From: Bugula neritina
Taxonomy: Eukaryota > Bryozoa > Gymnolaemata > Cheilostomatida > Bugulidae
Reading direction: 5' to 3'
NCBI GenBank assembly: GCA_964035545.1
Contig: OZ037773.1
Coordinates: 10,240,751 to 10,304,750 of the forward strand
Length of the DNA stretch: 64,000 bases
In this document: piece after piece, positions 42,965-55,912 of the stretch
How the letters are laid out: each line of letters opens with the position of its first letter
Numbering within the stretch: position 1 is the first letter of the stretch
Program-made: the position numbers and the translations under genes
The notes under the pieces: model-generated
What the model was told of the DNA's origin: nothing
Seen by the model: only the letters and a program-made list of their open reading frames with translations
The model's database searches: none

Positions 42965-44569
42965 TTAAGAGTTATCGCGAATATTGCCTGGAACTTCGCC
43001 AACTTTCAGCTTAGCATTATCATTCCTTAGAGTTTCAGGGTGAATTTTTACCTCTAGACAGATAAATAACATAAATAACACATTGGCAAAACCTCAAAGT
43101 AATTTTATTCTCCTGCCGAATAAAAAATGTACAACTTGTTTCAATGCCCAATTTTTCGATGAATTATTGGTAATAGCTAATAAGCGATTAGTTACAAAAT
43201 TTTCATTTCATAAAATCAGTTAAAACTTTCATGACTCTGTCTAAATAAAGTTAGCATTAAATTTTAACTTACTAAACACTTCATTGTCATCATCCACCAG
43301 CTTGGCCTGCACTATAGTTTTACGCAGGACTACTTCCGCCTCAATAGCCATCTGAATAGACTAAAACATTAACAGGAAGTGGGGCAACATATCAATAGAA
43401 TGTGTGACATCATGTCCACAGTTGATAATATAAATAGTACTACTGTACCTTGCAAGATTATAGAGACAAGTTAAAACAGGATGGTAGTTGACCAGTCATA
43501 GCAAGAGTGAGATTGTGGTAAATATAAAAATGGTTCATAACTGATACAACAGTTACCGAAGTTACAATCAAAGAAACTTAAATTCTTAAATTTTTTCCAC
43601 AATTTATAACAGATGCCTATTCGTTTAGTTTGCTGCTTAATCTCACTGTACCCTCATATAAATAGTGGTGAACTATCAACCTTATTTATCTCCTCTTCAT
43701 CTGTCTGAGATCGTCGAGACTGAAATTCAGAATTGATTTTTTTTCTTGCCTCAACCAGTGCCAGAGCATCTCCGGAAAATATTTTCTGCCGAGTACGATG
43801 CAATTTTCTGAAAATTGACAATACCTGTAAACAATTTAAACCAAATGAATTATTCAAGTAAACTTCAATTAATAAATTACAAATCCATTTCAAACTACTC
43901 AATAGTTCGTTGCCTTACAGAAATGCATAAATTGGACATGTTTACGCAGCATCTTAATTTAAAATCAAAATGAAAACAAGCTTTATTAAAATATCAATAT
44001 TATAACTGTGATGAGAACAATAAAATTAATGTACCACAGGTTGAAACGGCTGAGCCTAGTGAAAAAGACTAAGTCTACAATAAGTATAGCTACTACAATC
44101 TTGAAAAATTCAATAACTTCAACTTTTTGTATACCTTAGAGCTTAAACTAAAAGTTAAATTATTGTCATTGAGATGGAGTATTCTCATGCAAGACAAATA
44201 CATGTGTAGCTAAGGCTAATTTATGTTGACACGAGTAACAAAATTCCTTTACTCAGATCGACTGTCTGGAAATAATAATATTTATTTAAAAAATATTTAA
44301 ATCAATTTCACTCACTCTAACAGTAACTGTCTCACTTTGACTTTGAGTTTGACTCTCACTCTCAGCCTGAGCCTTACAGTTACACTTACTTAGTCTATAA
44401 GTATAACTATAAGACTTACACTTTTAAGTTTAAGTAACACTAACGTAACTGTAAGTAACTAAGTTACAGTTACTGTTAGTGTTAGTGTTACATAAACTTA
44501 AAAGTTAAGGTTTACCATTTACTTCAAGTTTAACGTTACCTCCATACGTAAAGCTGTCGATGGTGCCAT
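42965..44569 (-). CDS. LYRM7: LYRM7, complex III assembly factor (4 exons)
   Basis: Exons, in coding order: 44569-44540, 43824-43681, 43360-43273 and 43053-42965, giving 116 aa. The start MAPSTALRMEV leads into IFRKLHRTRQKIFSGDALAL, closely matching LYRM7/MZM1 of the LYR-motif family. VEARKKINSEF and a C-terminal segment HPETLRNDNAKLKVGEVPG, like the family's conserved tail, follow. LYRM7 is a mitochondrial matrix chaperone that stabilises the Rieske iron-sulfur protein before insertion into respiratory complex III. Length is close to the human protein. The donor after exon 2 (GTTGAT) is weak but the phase fits. Its 5' end faces ATG5. Confidence 0.9.
44420..44505. repeat. Imperfect inverted repeat in LYRM7 intron 1
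   Basis: ACTTTTAAGTTTAAGTAACACTAACG... pairs with the reverse complement of ...GTTAGTGTTACATAAACTTAAAAGT. The arms are about 40 bp with a few mismatches and a short loop. Confidence 0.75.
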
Positions 44570-46132
44570 TGTACAAGACCACTTCTATTTTTAATAGGCT
44601 TGATAGCACAAAATGCAAAATTATAAGGTTTTGTTTACGTAATAAAATATAATGTGGGATCTATCACTATGCCTATAGTCACTGTTAGCGGAAGCTTCCA
44701 ATAAAGACAGTATTGGACTCGCTCAATTGTGCCTTAAATAAATAAATTAATATGCATTATTGCGGGCATGCAGAATGCCGCTGTTAGTTTACTGGCTTTT
44801 GATTAGGATAATAAGTCCACCCACATCCTGATCTTGGAAGAAGTTGTTTCTTAAATAGTAATACTTACACTAGACCTAGTACTAAAAGTAATAGTTGAGC
44901 TTGTCATACACTTGCAGTATTAATTCGATAATCTCAAATTTAATCATCTTGTAAATATATCATTACTATTAGTTCAAACTCATGTTTTAGATAGCTAAGT
45001 CAAGTGTGCATATTCATAGTGAATAGCGATATTTATTATTATAATTAATATTATTATTATATTCATTTCATATTGATAATGATATTCATATTCATATTGA
45101 TATTGATAATATGAAATTAAATTATTAAATATCATATTTATTTGATATTCATAATGATACTATTATATTGATTTTGGATTATTGGTATTGTGATGATGAT
45201 ACTGATATTCAATTTTATTTTCATATTGATATTCATTAGATAATTATACTTATAGTCTTCATATTCATAATGATATAAAAATAGATAACACACGTTATTG
45301 TAATACATTACCATTATGATTATGAGTATTACTATTAGTATTAGTTAGTATATTACTATTGTTAACTATAACGTTAACTAGTACTAATAGTAATACTAAG
45401 TCTAATAGTAATACTCTAACTATGAATATAAGCTAAACTTAGAACTTAGAAGTCAATAACTAAATAAGTATGCAATTAATATCATAATATAATAATTACA
45501 TCTACTAGTAACACTAGTACTAGTAGCACTGCTAGTTCTACTCATACTCATAGTAATACTGTCACTGTGGCACTGCAATTTGATGTATCAAAATTTAGTA
45601 ATAACCAATATGTATAACATAATTATAATAATATTGGAATACACCTATTATATTAATATTAAATTTAATATTATATTAAATTTAATAATATTACATAAAT
45701 GCAATTCTTTCTAATTGTGATTATTTCATCAGTCATCTAATATGGACTTCCAGTGTGTGGTTAAAGACGTAGTTAACTGATATTAGTATTAGCATTAATA
45801 TTACTCTATTAGTCTATTAGACCTAGTTTGAGAATGAGTATTAGTATTAGTTTAGGTAGTTTATAATATTAATTTAGTTTGCTTGAAAGTCACATTGTAA
45901 ATGTTCAACTGTTTGTTTTCATTCATCTCGAAAGCAGATCTCTTTAAGTAATTTATTTTGTGTCATTTTTTTCAAATTTATTTTCAGGCTGTAAAGTTTA
46001 ATCCGCTACTGAAATTGTGGGAAGTATCAGGCATTGAGTAAGTCTAAAAAGGAGTGTATTTGAATTTGTGATATCACATATTTGAAACACGTTCCAGCTG
46101 TTAGAAACTCAGTCATAAGAGATTCTATTGTC
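44570..46132. other. AT-rich interval between the LYRM7 and ATG5 starts
   Basis: Many short palindromic ATA/TTA motifs (TAGTATTACTATTAGTATTA, GATATTCATAATGATA) like those in MAX intron 1 and DHFR intron 1. It should hold both promoters. No gene was seen. Confidence 0.5.
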
Positions 46133-47848
46133 ATGTCGATACAAGACCTTGAAAGCATCAGGAAGGAGTTGTGGGTAGGAGAGGTGGCGGTATGCTTCAC
46201 ACTAGATGCTGCTGACCTAGCGTCTATTCTAATAGAACCTGAGCCGTGCTGTGCCATGATACCAAGGTATGAGTCAGCAATATGAGTCGTAACTCAAGGC
46301 TACGGGTAAAACGAGATTTTATGTATATTGACTTTTATCAAGATTTGTCACTCAACCGCTTGTAATTGCTGGCCTCCTTTCTAAAGAGTAGATGATGAGA
46401 TATTGATGATTAGTTTAACCGAATGCTTTTGATTCTCATAAAAGTGTGTTTAGCCCACATCCAACATGTGTAAATACAACTAGTTGGTGTTAGTATTAGC
46501 AGATATCCCTCTTGCTATACGCTGGTGCCAGCATATTTTATACTCAAAGACTACTTGATAATCTCTAAATGATATGTCATAGTGCCGCAAGTTATATGTC
46601 AGATTTGCTGATTGGCTGTTTTCCTTCTCCAGGTCCAGTTATCTTCCACTTCACATGACAGACATAAAGCAGTATTTCTCTGCATTCATCAGACAGGAGC
46701 TACTAGACAATGAGATCTGGTGTGACACTGAACATGGAGATAAAATCAAATGGCACCTGCCCTTTGGTGTCAGTTATGACATTCTACATGGGCTGAGTGT
46801 TGAGGGTGCCATATGGCATCTGAATGTACACTTCAGTGACTATCCTGAACAGGAGCTTCTTAGGTGCCCCTCGTTAGACTGTGTCAAATCTTACTTCCTG
46901 ACCACCCTGAAGGAGGCGGATGCACTGAAACATGGTTCTGTGAGTTTAATGACTACCTTCTACCTACTAGTTGATATACCTTCTACCTACTAGTTGATAT
47001 ACCTTCTACCTACTAGTTGATATACCTTCTACCTACTAGTTGATATACCTTCTACCTACTAGTTGATATATCTTCTACCTACTAGTTGATATATCGGTAT
47101 CACTTGAGACCCTAACGAGTGGCTCATTTAAAAATAGTTAATAGGTTTATATATGCAAAGCTCTTGGCATTTCCTATGTATAAGTTGAATTGCTCTGCTA
47201 ACTTACAAATCCAGTCAATTTTCTGAATATTTTGAATAAACTAAAAATAATAAATGTTTTATTACTGTCCGCTGGTGTTTCAGACAATTTAAAGAAGTTG
47301 TATGCTCTTTGTATTACACTAAGCTTGAAATCGCAACTCCCAATTATTCCAAACCCTCTTGAAATCTCAAATTAATTACTAGAATTAACAATTAATTAGG
47401 AATTATTAGAAGGCAGTTGACTAGATAGGACTAATACATGTAACTACCTGTGCTGTAGGCCGTGATGAGTAACATCAGAGAGAAGGAGAACTCTATGCTA
47501 TGGAACGGCATACTCACTAAGAGTTACGATGAGTTCTGGACTATAAACAGGAAGTTAATGGACTGCAACTCCAAACGACAACCTTTGACCTATAGACATT
47601 TGCCCGTGAGGTTATACAACATAGACCGGACGTATACTCAGCCTCTTTTACCTGCGCCCAGTGAAGATAGTAGTTGTAGTATTGTCACTGTGGATGACTT
47701 ACTTTACGCTCTCTCTGTTAAACTAGATGATGACACTATTGTAATCACTCAGGGTATCAAAATATCTTTAGATTCACCTTTGTTTGACCTTTCTCAGACG
47801 CTTAGCTATCCCGACAATTTCCTGTATCTGTGTGTTGTCAAAGCCTGA
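46133..47848 (+). CDS. ATG5: ATG5, autophagy protein 5 (3 exons)
   Basis: Exons: 46133-46266, 46633-46939 and 47459-47848, giving 276 aa (human 275). The order matches ATG5: an N-terminal RKELWVGEVAVCFTL, the first ubiquitin-like part, KWHLPFGVSYDIL, WHLNVHFSDYPEQELL, then KEADALKHGS. The last contains the lysine that in ATG5 receives ATG12. The C-terminal ubiquitin-like domain ends with the conserved LSYPDNFLYLCVV. With ATG12 and ATG16L it forms the E3-like complex that lipidates ATG8/LC3 on the growing autophagosome. Intron 2 begins with a 23-bp minisatellite. The first ATG of the conserved region was taken as the start. Confidence 0.95.
46953..47095. repeat. 23-bp minisatellite near the ATG5 exon 2 donor
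   Basis: Six copies of ACCTTCTACCTACTAGTTGATAT, starting about 14 bp after the donor at 46940. Confidence 0.95.
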
Positions 47849-48752
47849 CTCGCTAAATTAAATTCAATCCAATGCGCTGATCAAAATCTAGTATTCATGA
47901 AATTTTATGCTGAGTAATTATTTTTATTTTGTGCTGGATATATTTATGATATTTTCTATCATCATTCTTTGTTGTAGTACTTAGATTGGAGTTGTTTCCC
48001 TTCAGTCACAATCAGTGTCTAATTTTCCGTCTCTTTTTATCCGCTGTTATCATCACATAACAGGTTTACTTTCTACTAGGTGTTGCTATACAATTTTATA
48101 TCTGCATACTTATAATCTATTTGACTGAAATATAGTATAATTTATGACTTTCAGCTAGTTTGCAGAATGTATTTACTACAGATTAAATCAGTCAAATCTC
48201 AACATGTTAGTTTTTACAAGTGACACTAAAGCGATGAAATGTGTTTTACTGAGTCAAGTTTTGTTATAAGTTCAGTTGTTGTATCATAACAATATCATGT
48301 CTATCAGAATTCCTAACATGGCCGAAGTTACTAAAATGGTTAATATTATTAGCTGAACTTTTAGTAGCTTAACTTAAATTTTTGCCAATAAATTTTCAAA
48401 TCAATTTCATTCACTGGGAGAGTAACTCCAATGTGTCATAGCAAGGAATAGAAAATGTTTCTAATATTGTGATTGAGAAAGCTGTTTATTACTAGGTCTA
48501 TCTAAAGAATACTAATACTACAGCATAGTAATGATACAAATAAAGTAATGGAATACCAGTAAGCAAATGATGTTTGCACATGTACTAATATAATAATAGT
48601 ATATACATTGGCAAGAGTGCATGAAGGGTGAAAAATCCTACATGGGTTTTGTAACCCGTTTTCCTGGTTGTTGGCTGAAGTGTAACTGCTAACTGCAGTC
48701 ATATATCATGTCTTGACTACTAGCTAGTCATAAAACTCTACCGAACTTCTCT
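47849..48752. other. Convergent 3' interval of ATG5 and the PhnZ-like gene
   Basis: No coding feature seen. An AATAAA at about 48388 may serve ATG5. Confidence 0.45.
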
Positions 48753-50212
48753 CTAGTTACACTGATTCAAGGTTAGTTGCTGTTCCAATAACTGCTGGAT
48801 ATAGTTGAGGGCATTGTCACGCTCACCCTTATTTAGATACATTTCAGGATCTTTGGCATTCTCATCCCATTTCCTCATACGGATGATGACATTTTTCAGC
48901 GGATGAACTTCAAACTCTCGCACTTCCTGTGAGGACATGGGACCACCTTGGTGGACTAGGGTCATCTTGCTCGCCTCTGATAGCCTTGAATCTACATAAC
49001 AAAAGAGAAGACAGTTTGGTATACTAACTGTCCCATCTATGCTAAGCTCTGACCCTGGACTACACTGTATATGTCTATAACTAGCTTTATATTGACAATA
49101 AAGGGCTGCATTGATAACAGGTCTATTAAATAAAAGCTAATGCTATCCTAGTATAGAATGATAGAAGCTACATTCTTGCAGCTAGACTCGGATAGCTTTC
49201 CCTCATACTCAGTGACTCACAATAGAATGTGGATCCTTCTTTCATTGATTATCTACTCCGGAAAGGTTAGTTGATATTGTGTTATAATTAGCCCACTGTG
49301 GCCTTCCATGCGAGTGCTAAAAGCACTTTCTTCTTACTCAAAGATTAGTTACTAAAGAATTTTTATCACTGCAATCAGATTGGTTAAGCAATACTCCACC
49401 AGCCAATGAAAACACTGGGATAACACACTACTCGTAGCTATTGTTTAGTTGGAAGCTGCTATTCTTGCACAAGATGCAGTAGACTGTACTTACGATATTC
49501 CTTATCAACTGCTACCAGGTACCTCTTGGCATCCACATGCATTCCTACTAGCTGACTTATGTGACCTTTCAACCCTAACCCTTCCAGGTACTGCTGACCC
49601 TTCACTGAGGGGTCCTGTATGCCTAGAATTATCTCCCCTGTGATCATCTTCTCTAGTCCTTCTTTCTCGCCCAGCAGGTGCCCAATATCATGTAGGAAAG
49701 CACCTAATACCACCTGCCACATACATTATATTACAGATTATCTATATTGTATTATGTAATATTCTATAACTCATTATTTATATCCTATTAACAACTAATT
49801 TTTGCATGTCACAACAATTATATAGTGATCACATCAAAAGACTGCCTTTCAAGGTCTAGTTAGTCACATGACACGTGGTGCACACATCAACATGTTATCA
49901 TTAACAACTACCTGCACCTGCATGTCACTAAGTTATAGATGGAGTTGATAAACATCTCAAACTTACTTAAACACAGGTAATATTATATACAAGCATTAGC
50001 CTGATAACTTAAGAAACAACACACTAGTGCGGTAAGGGTGTTAACACATGCCAGCCTACCTCCCTGGAGTGACCTTCTTCCCTAGCCTGCCGGGCTGCCT
50101 GCAATGCATGCTGAATCTGTGTGACTTTCTCTCCAATGTAGTTCTCCTCCCCATAGTCCTTATATAGACCAATGAGCTCTCTCACAACATTCTCTACTTT
50201 AGAGTTAGACAT
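48753..50212 (-). CDS. PhnZ-like HD-domain mixed-valent diiron oxygenase (3 exons)
   Basis: Exons, in coding order: 50212-50060, 49713-49494 and 48991-48753, giving 203 aa. Visible motifs: YGEENYIGEKVTQIQHALQA, in which PhnZ uses a Tyr and Glu to hold substrate and the His binds iron; LGAFLHDIGHLLGE, the HD iron-binding pair; and LVGMHVDAKRYLV. The C-terminal LSEASKMTLVHQGGPMS is followed by MRKWDENAKD. This order is that of PhnZ and TmpB, which cleave the C-P bond of 2-amino-1-hydroxyethylphosphonate and its trimethyl form to release phosphate and glycine or betaine. The gene is truly spliced, so it is not bacterial contamination. Substrate specificity is inferred from family. Confidence 0.85.
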
Positions 50213-50836
50213 CAGTGTAACCAACAGCTGGTACTATACTGAGTTATAGCTCTTTCAATGGGGATACTGCTACTTGCCTGTGCAGTGAAGCTTTCTTAGC
50301 AAACATGAAAATAATTTACTGTTTATACTTTATTTGTGTCTTTAGACCAATCAGCTGTCTCATTGTTGATACATTCATTCATTTTGTTTACAGTTTCTAG
50401 GTCACAAGTTCAAAATCATAGATGCCAAATGCAACTATATCTAAGACTCGGTACATAAATACTAAAAACTGTACATAGTATAAGTAGCAAATGTGATACT
50501 GAATAAATGCTATGCTATATTACATGCAGATGTATGATATAATACATGTCTTTGATTTTGCTTTATACATATAAACTGTAGATAAAATTATTATTATGAA
50601 AATAAATAATCACGATTAGATTTTATATAGCAGCCTGAAAATGTTTCAAATTCAAGTTTTGATACACAACAAAACTCTGTAATTAGTTTCTCCCCACCAC
50701 ATCTTGTTCTATTTTTATTTATTTTCATTATATATGTAGAAAGTGTTATGTATTGCATGGGGTGTTTCACTAACAGTTGAGTTATTAGGTTAAGTTAGCC
50801 CAGGCTCTGATCGTTACATTAGCCCAGGTTCTGATG
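50213..50836. other. Gene-free interval
   Basis: No coding feature seen. It holds a short GTTAGCCCAGG repeat near 50796-50850, overlapping the sulfotransferase stop codon. Confidence 0.5.
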
Positions 50837-53523
50837 TTAGGTTAGCCCAGGCCACGTTTTAAACCTGACTCGTGGAGTATTAGTTTGGGTAAAGGCCCTG
50901 TAGAAAGGAGCGTAGTCTGTTCGTATCTTCTTGAACAATGTCATAGGCTGGAGGCTGATGCAATACTCCTCTACAAAACAGTCTAGATTCAGCAGACTCT
51001 AACAAACGTTATATCAGTAAAGCCTCCTAATACTCATAACATATTACAAATATATACTAGTAGGAGGTGAATAACTCAGAAGTTACTAAACTCTAAGTAA
51101 AAGTAAAACCTCCCAGAACTGCTTACCGTCAAGAACAATGTCTGACTCCCACCTAGAGCTCAAGCAAAGAGCTTCTCTATTCTCCTCCGTGATTGGCTCG
51201 TTGCAAAATTCCTCCGCCAGTTTGTTTAAGTGAAGAAATTCTTCTACCTAAATCGTTAGAGAGAATGCCTATAGACTTTTTGCATTGTTAATTGCTACAA
51301 TTGTGAAGATTTTCATTGCTAGTGCATGAGATTAGGTGTTGAAGTTGAAAATTGCAGCATATATTTTGGAGTTGTTAACTCGTGACTCACTTCTTCAAAG
51401 AAATATTGTTCTCTAGCCACTCTCTTCCAGAACGTTCTATTGAAGTGTTGATAGAGCAGCCAATCACCTCGGTTGTGCTCTGAGTCTAGCAGTTTTCTCC
51501 TCTTTTCTTCAGTAAAGATAGTGTTGCTGTGGTATGTTCCAGAGTTTCGACGTACAAAGAAGATATCTGTGTGAACATCCAGTGGTTCTTATAGGTTAAA
51601 TAGTACAGTTTCTAATAGAAATTGTTAATGTTAAACTCTACAAGATCAAACATAAAAAATCTTCTCTATTATTATATGAAGTTTTTTTATTGCTTATAAT
51701 GATGAAATGCATTTTACATTTCAATTCATTAAAGTATTATGTACAGAGTTTTTTCCAGGGATGATTATTAATTATCGTTATACTAAATTCTTTGAAATGC
51801 TATAAATCAAGTATAATACTAGTTCTATCCTGTAAAAAAGAGTTTAATGTTATAATGTAGTTTGGTTTGCAGTTGAAATATTCAACTTTTGTAGTCACAG
51901 CAATTGTGCCTCCTTATACAGCTGCATGGTCAAACTTATTACAGTTCAATTATCTATGATACTACTTTTATCCTTCACCACTCAAGTATGAAGATTACCT
52001 TTCATGGACCAGCCAAGGAGACGTTTCAGAAGAACCAGAGATTCAGCCGTGTACTCTGTAATTATCACCAGGTCAAACTTACTCTCTACTTTCTTTATAT
52101 ACTCTAGAATATCTTCCTCGTTATACCTGTACTTAGCTCCCATATGAAACCCTGGTAATAGAAATGAGCTAACATTCTGTTGCTTATAACATGAGACGTA
52201 AAGTATTCACCATTTGCATCCCATTTGCTATCTGAACATTTGTGTTGGATAGAAAGAATTAAGCTACTTGAACTACAACTGTTTAGTATGATGTACTGTA
52301 AAACATGCAGGGGTGCTGACAGATTATAGAATATGTATACCACCCAGCTGCATATGCATATTGACTTTTATTTATAATAAACTTATCTACTTACAGACTG
52401 TCCTATTTACATGCTGACCTATTTACTATTGACCTATATACAAACTGACCTAAATATTGCAGGAAATAGTTGTGGTAAAGCTTTTCCAGTCGTTTTGCAG
52501 TGAACGCTTGCTGATGAAAAATTCGGTCTGATGTCAAAACTTGTCTTGGAGTTTGCTTTTTTCTGTAGAAACAAAACATTCTACATATTTCACTCTCTAC
52601 AGATTGATTGTATGATAGTATATATATGTTGCTTTGCTATTAAATAAAAATGAACTATTTCAAAATAAATCAAGCAAATAATAATGTTGTGTTTACAATT
52701 CATATGTACTCACTTAGCATTCCTATTTCTGTAGTCAATGTATGAGACAAACCAGCTGATTGGCTCCCGGATTGAGGTCACATAGAAAGTGACGTTATCA
52801 GGGAAATGTTTGTTAAAAAACATTCTGTTATATCTTGTGTGGGCGGATATCATGGCTGGAGGTAAGTCTCGAGTTGGCGCGACGTCCCAAGTGTTTCCTG
52901 GATTCATATCTAAAGTATCTATCTCTCCTGGAAGAGGATAGGATGAAAACAGTTGGCCGATTTTTACTAATATAAAATCGATCCTGCAGCTACTTGTGCT
53001 GCATACAGATTAGCTAATTCTTCCTTATATAACTTCGCATAAATGACATGTTATTTGTATTATAATGTGCACCAAACCTAAGTGATTCAGCAAAAGTCAA
53101 AATTTATTTGTAATAGCAAAATATGTTTGGTGTTTTGTTGCTGAGAGATCTGTAATTGATCACTTAATGCAAAACAAAGTTTATATACGTTGTTTTCAAA
53201 TGCTAATTTAGGCCAAAACTATACATAACTATGAGTTTTCATAAATTCAACACACAACAAAAATACACAGGATCCGCACCTTTAGTTCGGTGAAGAATCA
53301 ACGGCCATTGATGTCTGTAAGCAAAAGATGTAAACATGTAGTTGAGGGTTGTGCTCCCTGTCTTGCCTATCTTTATATAAACCAGTTTAGAAACTGTCTT
53401 AGTTTTCACTTCAGATTTTGTCCAGTTTAGATGTCTGTCTGTGTGTCTCAGTGATGGTGTGGCATTAATCGGTTTGACATCAAGTTGGTGGTACTTTGCG
53501 ATGTTGTTATTAAAGACTTGGAG
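50837..53523 (-). CDS. Galactose-3-O-sulfotransferase family protein (7 exons seen, 5' end missing)
   Basis: Exons, in coding order: 53523-53280, 52927-52714, 52562-52450, 52151-51999, 51566-51391, 51247-51127 and 50970-50837, in frame for 384 aa to TAA. The 5'-phosphosulfate-binding motif is KLVYIKIGKTGSTTLNYMF (about residues 47-65). The 3'-phosphate motif is VTSIREPISWFVSYIDYRN. Between and after them the order agrees with Golgi GAL3ST/cerebroside sulfotransferases, which transfer sulfate from PAPS to the 3-OH of galactose on glycolipids or glycoproteins. The usual N-terminal cytoplasmic tail and membrane anchor are absent from these exons, so a first exon remains unfound. The defensin-like gene starts only about 300 bp beyond, in the opposite direction. 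Confidence 0.85.
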
Positions 53524-53708
53524 CTAAGAAATATCATATACATAATAGACAATTACATTATATATTATTATATATACAATATTACGTATTTAAATTATAT
53601 ATATATCATGTATATATAAAATGTATATACACATTAGGTAATATAATATAACATAATATAATATATTATACCTCTGCATTTTCATCCAAAAAACTTTAAA
53701 AAAACAGT

Positions 53709-53868
53709 TGGCAGTTTTTAGCCAATCAAATAGAGGCTACATAATACGGAAGACTATTGACCTGAGTGATACAAATTAGGGATATATATATACCCAAGAC
53801 CATACTGCAATAGTAATTACATAATATATGCTGATAAGAAGTAACAATTCAGTATACAACTATAACAG
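53709..53868 (+). promoter_or_regulatory. Promoter and untranslated first exon of defensin-like gene 1
   Basis: GCCAATCAAATAGAGGCTAC at 53721 is 95% identical to the block at 57747 before gene 2. A TATA-rich stretch follows at about 53781-53791. A non-coding exon ends ATACAACTATAACAG at 53868, followed by GTGAGT. The next exon begins at 54223. Confidence 0.65.
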
Positions 53869-54235
53869 GTGAGTTCTATTCAATTAATATGTTAGACCTT
53901 AAACTTATTACATTTTGTGTTTTGTATTTATTGTATTTTGTGTTTTGTATTTATTATATATTTATTGCATTCCATTGTTATTTAAGCATATTGCTCTATA
54001 AACTAATAATAAAAAATTGTTATATCTTTTAAAGTTTGATAAAACACTTTTTTCGAAAAATTAATATGAAAGCAAAACAAATAGCAATAAAATGATTTTG
54101 ATTGGAAGAAATTGCAAATAGAAATGCATTAACAAGCATTTAATACTATGCACATGTACACTATATTTGTTTATATTATACTTATTATTGTATTTAAGTA
54201 ATATTCAACTATAAATTTATAGGAACTATATCAAT

Positions 54236-54710
54236 ATGAAAGTTCTTGCTATGCTTATCCTTATGATGGTGATCAGCACACTGGGTGAGTTGAATATTAT
54301 TTTAAACAGTGCATTAATAATTAATTTATCTTTTATATATATACATATTTTACTATATAAAACTGCATGCCTCCTTTAGTAACTAATACTGCACATTCAT
54401 TTCAATGAGTAATTTCTATCATACTGCTACATATAATTGCTTACTCACTTCACTGTAATAAACAATTCTGGTTATATAAGTTGACATCATGTGGAAAACT
54501 GTATTATTGCTATCAAAGCTTTGTTGAAATTATGTTATAATGTCTTTATTGTTAGCTAAAACTATCACTAACGGCGATGGATGCACTACTAAAGGGAAAA
54601 CAATATGCAAGAAAAGATGCGAGGCTAAAGGTGGTGTTAAGTACACATGTCCTGAGAAAGGGAAATGCCGTTGCTACAAAAAACATACTACTACTACTAC
54701 TAGTATATAA
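54236..54710 (+). CDS. Defensin-like CS-alpha-beta peptide 1 (2 coding exons)
   Basis: Exons 54236-54284 and 54556-54710 encode a 67-aa precursor. Exon 1 holds a Met-rich signal peptide (MKVLAMLILMMVIST). Exon 2 holds the mature peptide with six cysteines spaced C-x7-C-x3-C-x9-C-x5-C-x-C. The CxxxC and CxC pairs are the mark of the cysteine-stabilised alpha-beta fold of invertebrate defensins and related peptides. It is Lys-rich and ends in a short Thr tract. A phase-1 intron lies at the signal/mature boundary. It is a likely secreted antimicrobial peptide; the fold also includes channel-active peptides, so function is inferred. Polyadenylation signals lie at about 54800-54850. Confidence 0.8.
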
Positions 54711-55369
54711 GTAATAAAACAATTTTCTAAGCTCCTAATCTGGCAGTCAACCAGACATGATTTGTGGTCAATTTTATATAATGTAATTGATATGTTTACA
54801 TAATAAATGTTTTATGTTTGTAATATCTCTGTTTATATACCAAAATAAAAGCAAATGAGTTTAAAATTGTATATATAACTTGCTTTCTTTGTTTAAGTTT
54901 CTACACGGTATAAAATTATTTATTGCTAAAAAGTTTTCACAACATCTATTTGAATAATATTCAAGGTATAACATGCAGTTCAGTGTTTGTTTATTGCAAA
55001 ACATGAAGTTCTGTGATAGATTCTCATCCTCTACTGTTCTCAAGTAACTGCGTGTGTCAGTATTATAATTACTGTTGCGTATATTTTGAATGCTGTAATT
55101 GTAGCTAAGTTGCACTAGCTTTCTAATGTCTTATTATTGCGATTAAGCTTTCAGTATAATGTAATTTTCATTAAATACGCATTTCCAGAGTTATTTTCCC
55201 TTTTTTGCTATTTCATCGTTTTGCATTAATACTGATACTGGAAATTTGTGTAGCTTTTATGAATGCCTTCAATAGGTTGTTATTATAGCTAAATTCTTGG
55301 CCTATTGAATTATTCATTCTCCTTTGTCTATTTTTCTTTTGTTACTGTCAAGCTTAACTTTCTTTTGTC
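54711..55369. other. Gene-free interval
   Basis: 3' UTR of defensin-like gene 1, then AT-rich DNA without a feature. Confidence 0.5.
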
Positions 55370-55569
55370 TGTTGGAACATTCTAGATGTGAATTCTTGTG
55401 TATAAAAGCAGGCGAGTTTCCAGTGTAGATTCAGACTACTACTGGAGCTCGCTGGTAGTAGGACCACATAAGCTGTATCTGATACAATAAAGGTTATCCT
55501 CATTTGTACTCAAATACTTGGCTTATTCTTTCTAGAGCATGTAGGCACTAGTTGCATTCAGAACCCACA
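55370..55569 (+). mobile_element. Candidate solo LTR
   Basis: It starts TGTTGGAACATTCTAGA and ends CCCACA. It has a TATAAAA box at 55401, GC-rich leader-like sequence, then AATAAA at 55486, the order U3-R-U5 of an LTR. No coding sequence adjoins it and no clear 4-6-bp target duplication is visible, so this stays tentative. Confidence 0.4.
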
Positions 55570-55676
55570 AGTTTACTACAGTTCTTAGGTCAATTAACCT
55601 TGTTGGGATCAACTGCTATAGTTATATATATGCTATAGAAATCTAATTACATCTAACCTCATCAAAAAATTAAATA

Positions 55677-55912
<236 letters not shown>

